From positions 1 to 43,434 of the forward strand of contig CAYMNQ010000010.1 of assembly GCA_964391865.1 (NCBI GenBank): a stretch of DNA of 43,434 bases, given 5' to 3'. A program made the position numbers and the translations under genes. This document shows positions 8,716 to 15,606 of this stretch, one piece after another; the first letter of the stretch is position 1, and the number at the start of each line of letters is the position of its first letter. Source of the stretch: DASZQL01 sp964391865. GTDB taxonomy: Bacteria; Planctomycetota; Phycisphaerae; Phycisphaerales; UBA1924. A model generated the notes under the pieces. The model worked only from the letters and a program-made list of their open reading frames with translations. It made no database searches and had not been told where the DNA came from.

Positions 8716-8925
8716 TCAGCGCTCCGGTGCGGCATCGACCTGCTCCGCCGTTGTCGCCGACACCACCGGAGCCGGCGGCTGCGGGTCCAGGGGGCGCGCT
8801 CGGTACTCCATCCGCGCGCGGCTCGATTCATACGCGCACGACGCAAGCAGCGTCATCGGCAGCATCAACAGCACAGCCCATCGGCGACGGCTCGGCACGT
8901 TCACAATCTGTCTATCGACCAACAT
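8716..8925 (-). CDS. Small putative lipoprotein
   Basis: A 69-residue product. From the ATG at 8925 it has a basic N-terminus (PSRRR), a hydrophobic stretch and a lipobox, MLPMTLLASCAYES, giving a lipidated Cys at about residue 28. The rest is short, Pro/Ala-rich and charged. A GGCGGG run directly before the ATG is a poor ribosome site, so the start is uncertain; the frame extends upstream to 9051. It is divergent from the exported endonuclease-family gene. No function is recognised. The lipobox supports a real gene, but conservation would need to be checked. Confidence 0.5.
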   Translation of the reverse strand: MLVDRQIVNVPSRRRWAVLLMLPMTLLASCAYESSRARMEYRARPLDPQPPAPVVSATTAEQVDAAPER

Positions 8926-9071
8926 CCCGCCGACCGGTTCACACGTTTCGCTCGATCCGCGCACGTTGGCGGACGCCAACCAAACGCGATTGCCGTCAAC
9001 GCAGCCTGTTGGGGGCGTGTCCGTATACTTCTCTCTCTGTCCCGCCGCCAACCAAGCACCCGAGGTGATGC

Positions 9072-10154
9072 ATGCGCTCCCGAATCGCCGCGTTCAGTCT
9101 CGTCTTCGCCCTGCTCACGTTCAGCGGCTCGGCGATGGCGCAGAACTCCACGCCCGCCCCCGCCGCAGCGAAGCCGGGGGGCGCGACCAACAACGCCACG
9201 CGCCCCGCCGTCATCGGCAGCGCCCAGCCCAAGCCGCGAACGCCCGGCGCGATCCGGCTCGCCGCGTACAACGTCGAGAACCTCTTCGACAACAAGGACG
9301 ACCCCAGCCTGAAGGGCGATGAGGAAGACCTCGACGACACCAAGCCCGACGAACAGCTCCGCGCGCTGGGAGAAACCTTCCGCAAGCTGGACGCTGACGT
9401 CATCGGCTTGACCGAGATTGAATCCTACGACGCGCTCATCGCCTTTCGCGAGCGATTCCTCAAGGGCCAAGGCTACGACCACGTCATCTCCATCGACGTC
9501 GGTGCCGAGCGCGGCATCGAGCAGTCCGTCATGTCGCGCTTCCCCATCATTGACGCCCAGGTGTGGCCCACCATCCCGCTCGAAGGCACACATCCCGCGA
9601 TGTTCGGCGACCGCCCCAACAAGCTCGCCGGCAAGCCCCTCGAATGCCGCCGCTCACCGCTCCGAGTGACCGTAGAAATCCCCGCGAAGGGAGATGATGC
9701 CAACGCGAAGCCCTACCGCATGACCCTCTTCGTCGTCCACCAAAAGTCCGGGCGCGACAACGACTACTGGCGCGAAGCAGAGTCCAAGCGCTTTGTCCAG
9801 ATGGTCGCCGACTTCGAGAAACAGAACCCCGGCGCGAACATCGCCGTCCTCGGCGACTTCAACGCCGCCCCTGAAGCAGCGAGCGTGCAGACATACATCA
9901 CATTCGGCCTCTTCGACCTCTTCGCCGACCGCTCGCCGGGTGACCCGACCACGATCACCCACGCCAGCGGCCGCGTCATCGACTACATCTTCTTCAACAA
10001 AGCGATGGCCTCGGAAATCATCAAACCCACGGCGTTCATCCTCTCCACGCCGCAGCTCGACCCGCTGGCCGACTGGCGCACCGCGCCGAAGCCCGAGGGC
10101 TACGCGAGCGACCACCTGCCGGTCGCTGTCGATGTCATGCCGAAGGATCAGTGA
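9072..10154 (+). CDS. Exported endonuclease/exonuclease/phosphatase family protein
   Basis: A 360-residue protein with a clean signal peptide: basic start, hydrophobic core and SGSAMAQ before the likely cleavage at about residue 24. A Pro/Ala-rich linker follows. The EEP fold motifs are in order: AAYNVENLFDNKDD, IGLTEIESYD (metal Glu), VVHQKSGRDNDYW, AVLGDFNAAPE (Asp/Asn pair) and YASDHLPVAVDV (the C-terminal Asp-His). All key metal and catalytic residues are present, so it should be an active Mg-dependent phosphodiesterase or nuclease outside the cytoplasm. A GAGGTG site lies just before the ATG, and TATACT at 9024-9029 may be a -10 box. mnmG follows 13 bases after the stop. Confidence 0.88.
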   Translation: MRSRIAAFSLVFALLTFSGSAMAQNSTPAPAAAKPGGATNNATRPAVIGSAQPKPRTPGAIRLAAYNVENLFDNKDDPSLKGDEEDLDDTKPDEQLRALGETFRKLDADVIGLTEIESYDALIAFRERFLKGQGYDHVISIDVGAERGIEQSVMSRFPIIDAQVWPTIPLEGTHPAMFGDRPNKLAGKPLECRRSPLRVTVEIPAKGDDANAKPYRMTLFVVHQKSGRDNDYWREAESKRFVQMVADFEKQNPGANIAVLGDFNAAPEAASVQTYITFGLFDLFADRSPGDPTTITHASGRVIDYIFFNKAMASEIIKPTAFILSTPQLDPLADWRTAPKPEGYASDHLPVAVDVMPKDQ

Positions 10155-10167
10155 GTTCGAGATTTCC

Positions 10168-12192
10168 ATGTCGCCCGGCGCGATCGACTTCGACCTCATC
10201 ATCATCGGCGGCGGGCACGCTGGCGTCGAAGCGGCCTGGGCCGCCGCCAACATGGGCGCCCGCGTCGCGCTCGTCACGCTCGACCCTTCCAAGATCGGCG
10301 TGATGTCCTGCAATCCCGCGATCGGCGGGCTCGCGAAGGGCCAGATGGTCCGCGAGATCGACGCCCTCGGCGGCTTGATGGCCCTCGCCACCGACGCCAC
10401 CGGCATCATGTTCAAAGTCCTCAACAGCTCAAAGGGCCCGGCGGTCCAATCACCCCGCGCCCAGTGCGATAAGCACGCCTACTCCCGCGAGGTGCAGCGA
10501 CTCATCGCATCGCGCGAGAACATCGAAGTCATCCCCGGCGCGGTCGAAGAAATCCTCGTTGAAGAAACCCGATCGAACGCCGAGGAAGACAGAGGAAGAC
10601 AGAGTGACTCAGAGAATGAGGCAGCATTGATGAGTCGCGCCGTGCGCGGCGTTGTCATCAGACACCACCAAAGTCTCCACACACTCCGCGCCCGCGCCGT
10701 CGTCCTCACCACCGGCACCTTCATGCGCGGCCTGATGCACACGGGCGAATCCAAAACCCCCGGCGGGCGGATCGGCGAAGCCCCCGCGCTCGGCATCTCC
10801 GCCTCGCTCACCGCCCTCGGCTTCGAGCTGGGCCGCTTGAAAACCGGCACCCCGCCCCGCCTCAAACGCTCGACGATCCAATGGGATTCACTCGAACCCC
10901 AATGGGGCGACACTCCGCCGCAACCCTTCAGCGAGCTGTCTCGTTCTTCTTCTTCTTCTTCTTCTTCTTCTTCTTCCTCATCCTCACTCGATGGCTCGAT
11001 GGCTCGATGCCTCGATGCCTTCCCCCGCCTCGCACAAATCGACTGCCGCATCACCCGCACAAGCGCCGCGGTCCACGATCTCATCCGCGCCAACCTCCAC
11101 CGCGCGCCGATGTACTCGGGCCAGATCGAATCCGCCGGCCCGCGCTACTGCCCTTCCATCGAAGACAAGGTCGTCCGCTTCGGCTCGCGCGAGTCGCACC
11201 ATGTCTTCCTCGAACCCGAATCGCTCGAGAGCGACTGGATCTACTGCAACGGCATCTCCACCAGCCTCCCGCGCGATGTGCAGGACAGCATCGTCCGCGC
11301 CCTGCCCGGCTGCGAGCGCGCCGAAATCCTGCAATACGGCTACGCGGTCGAATACGACATGGTCCGCCCGCACCAGATCCACGCGACCTGCGAAACCAAG
11401 CTCGTCGCCGGGCTCTTCCTCGCCGGGCAGATCAACGGCACCAGCGGCTACGAAGAAGCCGCTGGGCAAGGGCTCATCGCGGGCGTCAACGCCGTCCGCT
11501 CCGCGCGAGCCGAACCACCCGTCACGCTCGCGCGCGATCAGGCGTACCTCGGCGTGATGATGGACGACCTCGTCACCAAAACCCCCGTCGAGCCGTACCG
11601 CATGTTCACCAGCCGCGCGGAGCACCGGCTCCTGCTCCGCAGCGACAACGCGCCCGAACGCCTGACGACGCTGGGGCGCGAGTGGGGGACCATCAGCGAT
11701 GAACGCTGGGAGCTCTATGAGGATCGCCGAGCGGCAATCGCGCTCCTCAACACGCTCATCGACACCACCAAAGTCAACGGCACACGTCTCAGTGAACTTG
11801 TTCGCCGCCCGCGCTACACGGTCGATGATCTCTGCAACGATCTCAATCTCACTTCCGCGTCTTCATCTGCTACTCAGCACCCAGCACTCGCTCCTCAGCA
11901 CTCCTCGGATCCGTTGCTCCCCGTCATCGCGCCCACGGTGCTCGCCGAGCGACAGTACGCCGGCTACATCGAGCGTGAGCGCGCGGAAGTGAAGCGGCAC
12001 GCCGCCATGGAGCACCGCCGCATCCCGTCGCATATCAGCTACGACTCGATCGCCGGCCTGCGCACCGAAGCCCGCGAGTGCCTCAAACGCTTCCGGCCCG
12101 ACACCTTCGGCCAGGCGGCCCGCCTCGAAGGCATCAGCCCCGCCGATATGACCCTCCTCCTCGTCGCCGCCGAACGCGCCCGCCGGGAGTAG
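10168..12192 (+). CDS. mnmG: tRNA uridine-5-carboxymethylaminomethyl modification enzyme MnmG (GidA)
   Basis: A 674-residue protein that with MnmE modifies the wobble uridine of several tRNAs. The FAD motif is IIIGGGHAGVEAAWAAANMG (10-29). Family blocks include SCNPAIGGLAKG, KVLNSSKGPAVQSPRAQCDK, LTTGTFMRG, LKTGTPPRL, SGQIESAGPRYCPSIEDKV, YAVEYDMVRP, GQINGTSGYEEAAGQGLIAG and RMFTSRAEHRLLLRSDNA. E. coli MnmG is 629 residues. The extra length lies in three low-complexity in-frame insertions at about residues 136-155, 256-289 and 561-582, each at a place where relatives have short loops. The start ATG at 10168 follows the upstream stop by 13 bases. The open frame extends further upstream, but only because it shadows the preceding gene. 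Conserved residues are intact, so it is probably functional. Confidence 0.95.
   Translation: MSPGAIDFDLIIIGGGHAGVEAAWAAANMGARVALVTLDPSKIGVMSCNPAIGGLAKGQMVREIDALGGLMALATDATGIMFKVLNSSKGPAVQSPRAQCDKHAYSREVQRLIASRENIEVIPGAVEEILVEETRSNAEEDRGRQSDSENEAALMSRAVRGVVIRHHQSLHTLRARAVVLTTGTFMRGLMHTGESKTPGGRIGEAPALGISASLTALGFELGRLKTGTPPRLKRSTIQWDSLEPQWGDTPPQPFSELSRSSSSSSSSSSSSSSLDGSMARCLDAFPRLAQIDCRITRTSAAVHDLIRANLHRAPMYSGQIESAGPRYCPSIEDKVVRFGSRESHHVFLEPESLESDWIYCNGISTSLPRDVQDSIVRALPGCERAEILQYGYAVEYDMVRPHQIHATCETKLVAGLFLAGQINGTSGYEEAAGQGLIAGVNAVRSARAEPPVTLARDQAYLGVMMDDLVTKTPVEPYRMFTSRAEHRLLLRSDNAPERLTTLGREWGTISDERWELYEDRRAAIALLNTLIDTTKVNGTRLSELVRRPRYTVDDLCNDLNLTSASSSATQHPALAPQHSSDPLLPVIAPTVLAERQYAGYIERERAEVKRHAAMEHRRIPSHISYDSIAGLRTEARECLKRFRPDTFGQAARLEGISPADMTLLLVAAERARRE
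10573..10629 (+). repeat. In-frame low-complexity insertion 1 in mnmG
   Basis: A 10-bp unit gaggaagaca occurs twice in tandem (10582-10601) and is followed by related cagagtgactcagagaatga. It encodes about 20 charged residues (EEDRGRQSDSENEA) where E. coli MnmG has none. Confidence 0.6.
10936..11035 (+). repeat. In-frame poly-Ser/TTC plus GATGCCTC repeat insertion 2 in mnmG
   Basis: A run of TTC/TCT triplets (10944-10976) is followed by tandem gatggctcgatggctcgatg and cctcgatgcc (about 10989-11020). It encodes about 14 consecutive serines and then LDGSMARCLDAF. The second half matches the arms of the intergenic elements at 25304-25430 and 26741-26875, and the triplet run matches 28111-28141. 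The reading frame stays open throughout. Confidence 0.8.
11851..11913 (+). repeat. In-frame CTCAGCACTC-type insertion 3 in mnmG
   Basis: The stretch has ctactcagcacccagcactc and ctcagcactcc. Its complement contains gtgctgagt units like those in the 7-bp array near 18500-18725. It encodes a Ser/Ala/Pro/Gln-rich loop, ATQHPALAPQHSS, between two conserved C-terminal segments of MnmG. Confidence 0.6.
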
Positions 12193-12223
12193 AAGCAAAC
12201 CGCACAGGCGCGGGTGCGGGTCC

Positions 12224-12249
12224 CATGGCCGAGGCTCTGCTCGGCCATG
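12224..12249. repeat. CATGGCCGA palindrome, copy 1
   Basis: Arms catggccga and tcggccatg flank an 8-base loop. A second copy with a slightly different loop lies at 21915-21940. It lies 31 bases after the mnmG stop and could act as a transcript-end hairpin. Confidence 0.75.
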
Positions 12250-12441
12250 AGTCAGCGCCGCCTGAGAACAACAGTGAACCAATGACGCGGAAAGAAGAGA
12301 ATCCGCCACAGACTGACACAGGCTTACACAGATGCCTACAGGCAAGACAGGGAATGTGAACTCAAATTATGAGTTCCTCTATATCTCTCTCTTCATCCGT
12401 GTCAATCCTTGTCCATCCGTGGCTTCTTCATTCCGAACCCC

Positions 12442-12466
12442 GTGCTCTCCGTGTCTCTGTGGTGAA
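12442..12466. repeat. Dispersed 25-bp repeat, copy 2
   Basis: Same as 5563-5587 apart from one base. It ends 3 bases before the stop codon of the PilZ gene, as copy 1 does for the dehydrogenase gene. Confidence 0.7.
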
Positions 12467-12469
12467 GAG

Positions 12470-13627
12470 CTACGCCACCAGCGCCGCCGGCCCGCCGTTC
12501 CGCGCCCGGTTGATCAGCACGATCAGCCGCTCGACATCCGAGCGCTGCTTCTCCGCCGGCTGCTGCTTGTCGATCGAGTGGATGATCGTCCGAGCCTGCT
12601 CCGCCACCGCGGTGAACCCGAAGCACGGGCTGGTGGCGCTCAGATGCTCGCACGTCCCGCGGATCGAAGGCCGGTCCATCGCCGCCAGGTCGCGCTGCAG
12701 CTGCTGCGCCACGTCGATCAGTTCGTTCAGGTGCGCCTGGATCGTCTCGCGCGAGAGCTGCTGCGACATCGTCTTCTCGCCCGGCGCCGCCGCAAGTTCG
12801 TCCATTGCCTGGCGCAGCAGCAGGAACTCCGCAGCCGCTCGCAGCATGACATCGCGCGACAGCGGCTTCTGCAGTAGTTCCTTCGCCCCGGCCTTGATCG
12901 CCTCGAACCGCCGAGCACGATCCCCCGGCACGCCCATCAGCACGATCGGCACGTCGATCCCCGCCTTGTGCGCTTCCGCGAGGAACGCCAGCCCTTGCAT
13001 GTCGGGCAGTTGATCGTCAACCACCGCGAAGTCCGGGTCCGACTGCAGGATCTGCAGCCCCTCCGTCCCCGTCGTCGCGCACTCGATCGTCAGGTCCGTC
13101 TCGCGGTACAGGTGCGCCACGAGCTGCTGCTCCGCGCGGCTTTTCGCCACGATCGTGACTCGCCCGCTGAGCTGCCGCGGATCAACCGCCTCCGCATGGA
13201 ACAGGTACTCATCCCCCAGCGACACATTGAACTCGGTCGGCACCACCGTGGCGCGAAAGTGAACCCCGATGTCGTGCAGGTGCGCCCGCAGGTGCTGGCA
13301 GCGGCTTACCTTCCCCGTCAGCGTTCGGATCTCACCCTCACTCGTCCGCAGCGTCACCGAGCACGCGGTCCCCACGTGGATGTACCCGCCGTGCACCAGA
13401 GCCATCCCGTTCAGCGAGATGTTCCGCGGCATCACCGAGTAGTGCCGCCGGTCGAGCTGCCGGTCGAACGTGGTCAGCACCGCGCGCTGGAACACGCACG
13501 GCCACCGGCGCGACCCGCGCCGGTGCGTGTCGTGAGCCGCGAGCCGCCCGCGGTTCAACTCGGCAAGCACCTGCTCGAGGTCCCGCGGGCTGAGGCGCAG
13601 ATTGTCAGCAATCTCCTGGCTCGACAT
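12470..13627 (-). CDS. PilZ domain, degenerate receiver and Hpt-like composite signalling protein
   Basis: A 385-residue cytoplasmic protein. Residues 1-30 look like a small helix-turn-helix. Residues 34-130 form a PilZ domain with both c-di-GMP motifs visible: Arg36-Arg37-Gly-Ser-Arg40 (RxxxR) and Asn69-Ile-Ser71-Leu-Asn-Gly74 (NxSxxG). Residues 155-270 follow the receiver fold, with an Asp at 204/205 (FAVVDDQLPDMQG) and Lys254-Pro. The acidic pair after strand 1 is absent (VTIVAKSRAEQQ) and the Thr/Ser switch position is not conserved. Residues 285-370 resemble a histidine-phosphotransfer bundle (EHLSATSPCFGFTAVAEQAR), with Glu where the active His should be. It probably reads c-di-GMP without normal phosphotransfer; targets are unknown. 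Confidence 0.75.
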   Translation of the reverse strand: MSSQEIADNLRLSPRDLEQVLAELNRGRLAAHDTHRRGSRRWPCVFQRAVLTTFDRQLDRRHYSVMPRNISLNGMALVHGGYIHVGTACSVTLRTSEGEIRTLTGKVSRCQHLRAHLHDIGVHFRATVVPTEFNVSLGDEYLFHAEAVDPRQLSGRVTIVAKSRAEQQLVAHLYRETDLTIECATTGTEGLQILQSDPDFAVVDDQLPDMQGLAFLAEAHKAGIDVPIVLMGVPGDRARRFEAIKAGAKELLQKPLSRDVMLRAAAEFLLLRQAMDELAAAPGEKTMSQQLSRETIQAHLNELIDVAQQLQRDLAAMDRPSIRGTCEHLSATSPCFGFTAVAEQARTIIHSIDKQQPAEKQRSDVERLIVLINRARNGGPAALVA

Positions 13628-13803
13628 CAGGGGCCCCGAGAAAGACAGGTCTCAACAACCCTCCTTCATCGGCCCGATCCGCGCCCGAGCGAAGCACGCT
13701 CGGCCGCGCGCACACCAGCAGCAACGCGCCGTGCAGCCCTTGCGGCGTGGGAATCGCCGCAGCGCGCGTTATCAGCCCTCCCGATAACCGCCCGCGCTCC
13801 GAG

Positions 13804-14727
13804 TCACGCCAGCGACAGGGAGTCCTTCATCCCCAGATTCGCGTAGATCTCCCGCGTCGCGCTCGACCGGTTCAGCGTGTAGAAGTGCAAGCCGCGAACG
13901 CTATTGTCCAGCAGATCACGGCACTGCTCCGTCGCCCAGTGAACGCCCACGCGCTTGATCGCCTCCGCGTCGCCCTTGCAGCGATCGACCGACTTCAACA
14001 GCCGCGCCGGGATGCGCGACCCCAGCGCCAGCTGCGCGATCGTCTTCATCCCGCCGAGCGACGTGATCGGCATGATCCCCGCCACGATCGGCGCCTTGAT
14101 CCCAGCCAGATCGCACCGCTCGCGGAAGTCGTAGAAGTCACGATTATCGAAGAAGAGCTGCGTGACGATGAGGTCCGCGCCCGCGTCCACCTTCGCCTTG
14201 AGGAAATCCATCTCCTGTAGACGATTCGGCGTGCCGGGGTGCCCCTCCGGGAACCCGGCGACCGCGATCCCGAAGCCTCGCGAATCCGCGATCGACTTCC
14301 CCGCGTGCTTGTCCTTGAACTGCCGCAGGAACGTCACCAGCTGCGCCGCGTAGCGGAAGCTGTCGCGCGAGCGATCGTAATCCGGCTTATCCCGCGGCGG
14401 GTCGCCCGCCAGCGCCAGAATATTGCTGATCCCCGCCTGCGCGTACAACTCCAGGATGTCGTAGATCTCCGCCTCGGTGTGATAGATGCACGTCAGATGC
14501 GGCATCGGGTCAAGCCCCGTCGTCTGCTTGATCCGAACCACCATGTCGTGCGTCCGCGCCCGCGTCCCGCCCCCCGCGCCGTACGTCACGCTCACCCACG
14601 CCGGGTGCAGCGGCTCAAGCTCGCGGATCGCGCCGAACAACTCCTCCGCCGCCGCATCGTTCTTCGCGGGGAAGAATTCGAACGAGAAGGTCGTCTGTCG
14701 GGATTTGAAAATGTCGAGGATGTGCAT
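13804..14727 (-). CDS. metF: Methylenetetrahydrofolate reductase
   Basis: A 307-residue TIM-barrel flavoenzyme that reduces 5,10-methylene-THF to 5-methyl-THF, the methyl donor for methionine synthesis. Landmarks are ILDIFKSRQTTFSFEFFPAK (with the catalytic Glu near residue 20), WVSVTYGAGGGTRARTHDMV, MPHLTCIYHTEAEIYDIL, NILALAGDPP, KVDAGADLIVTQLFFDN and APIVAGIMPITS. I chose the ATG at 14727 because relatives begin with a Lys-Ile-Ile-Asp-Ile-Phe type segment; an in-frame TTG at 14736 is also possible. With ahcY and the SahR-like regulator in the same 6-kb stretch it is part of a methionine/SAM-cycle neighbourhood, though no shared operator was seen upstream of it. Confidence 0.95.
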   Translation of the reverse strand: MHILDIFKSRQTTFSFEFFPAKNDAAAEELFGAIRELEPLHPAWVSVTYGAGGGTRARTHDMVVRIKQTTGLDPMPHLTCIYHTEAEIYDILELYAQAGISNILALAGDPPRDKPDYDRSRDSFRYAAQLVTFLRQFKDKHAGKSIADSRGFGIAVAGFPEGHPGTPNRLQEMDFLKAKVDAGADLIVTQLFFDNRDFYDFRERCDLAGIKAPIVAGIMPITSLGGMKTIAQLALGSRIPARLLKSVDRCKGDAEAIKRVGVHWATEQCRDLLDNSVRGLHFYTLNRSSATREIYANLGMKDSLSLA

Positions 14728-14752
14728 GTGTTTCAACTACCCAGCCTAGTGG

Positions 14753-14771
14753 CACGGGCGTCCCGCCCGTG
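14753..14771. repeat. CACGGGCG-TCC-CGCCCGTG palindrome, copy 1
   Basis: A perfect 8-bp inverted repeat with a 3-base loop, preceded by tagtgg and followed by an actcaa stretch also present after copy 2 at 21199-21217. This is a repeat often seen in planctomycete genomes, from memory. Here it is intergenic, between metF and the divergent methyltransferase gene. Confidence 0.85.
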
Positions 14772-14891
14772 TCTACTCAAACTCGCTTCTTCTTCTCCCG
14801 CGCGAGAACCGCCCCCGGCCGATACATTCCGCACCGCAACGCGCCGATCGCGCGACCAATCCGCACCAGCCAACGCCGCCGGAACCACGAC

Positions 14892-15587
14892 GTGCCACAA
14901 TCCATCATCGGCCGCATCTACCACAAGCTCTGGTCGAAGACCTGGGACACCGCCCACGCCCTCGGCTTCCAGTTCAAACCCAAGAGCGTCTTCCGACACA
15001 TCTACCACAACCGAACCTGGGGCGACCGCGAGTCCGTCAGCGGCCCCGGCTCGGAACTCGCCGAAACACGCAAGGTCCGGGAAGTCCTCCCCGCGCTCCT
15101 CCGCGAGCTCAACATCAAGTCCATGCTCGACGCGCCCTGCGGCGACTGGAACTGGATGAAAACCATCGACCTCCCCGCCGCCGGAGTCACCGACTACACC
15201 GGCGCCGAAGTCGTCCCCGAACTCGTTGAGTCGAACGCGAAACACTTCGCCGCGCCGGGCCGGCGCTTCATCGTCGCCGACATCACCAGCGACCCGCTCC
15301 CGCGCGTGGACCTGATCCTCTGCCGTGACTGCCTCGTCCATCTCGCCAACCCGCTCGCCGCCGCCGCCCTCGATAACTTCAAACGCAGCGGCAGCACCTG
15401 GCTCCTCACGACGACGTACCCCGGCGCGCTCAAACCGGGCGAACATAACCGCGACATCGCCACCGGCCAGTTCCGCATGGTCGACCTGACCAAACCACCC
15501 TTCAACCTCCCCCCGCCGGAACGCATCATCAACGAAGAGTCGGCGGAAGGCGGTGAACACAAGAGTCTCGGGCTGTGGCGGTTCTGA
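14892..15587 (+). CDS. Class I SAM-dependent methyltransferase
   Basis: About 231 residues from a GTG at 14892. The SAM-binding motif is MLDAPCGDWNWMKTI (near residue 77), followed by an acidic residue in YTGAEVVPELV, and the motif IV/V region DLILCRDCLVHLANP. The N-terminal IYHKLWSKTWDTAHALGFQF and the C-terminal NEESAEGGEHKSLGLWRF resemble methyltransferases found in polysaccharide or glycan clusters, but the substrate is unknown. The open frame continues upstream to 14769, where it would start inside the palindromic repeat and run through a low-complexity TTC region, so that extension is unlikely. It is divergent from metF. Confidence 0.75.
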   Translation: MPQSIIGRIYHKLWSKTWDTAHALGFQFKPKSVFRHIYHNRTWGDRESVSGPGSELAETRKVREVLPALLRELNIKSMLDAPCGDWNWMKTIDLPAAGVTDYTGAEVVPELVESNAKHFAAPGRRFIVADITSDPLPRVDLILCRDCLVHLANPLAAAALDNFKRSGSTWLLTTTYPGALKPGEHNRDIATGQFRMVDLTKPPFNLPPPERIINEESAEGGEHKSLGLWRF

Positions 15588-15606
15588 TGACAAGTTGCTC
15601 ATCCAC

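Larger units (their letters stand above)
12193..12469. other. 277-bp repeat-bearing gap between convergent genes
   Basis: No gene is supported here. The gap holds a 26-bp palindrome (12224-12249), a stretch reading cttcatccgtgtcaatcctt and gtccatccgtggc, and copy 2 of the 25-bp repeat at 12442-12466. mnmG and the PilZ gene converge on it, so transcript-end elements are expected. Confidence 0.6.

Noticed and set aside
14769..14891. N-terminal extension of the methyltransferase
   Set aside because: It would begin inside the CACGGGCG palindrome and run through low-complexity sequence with no family match.
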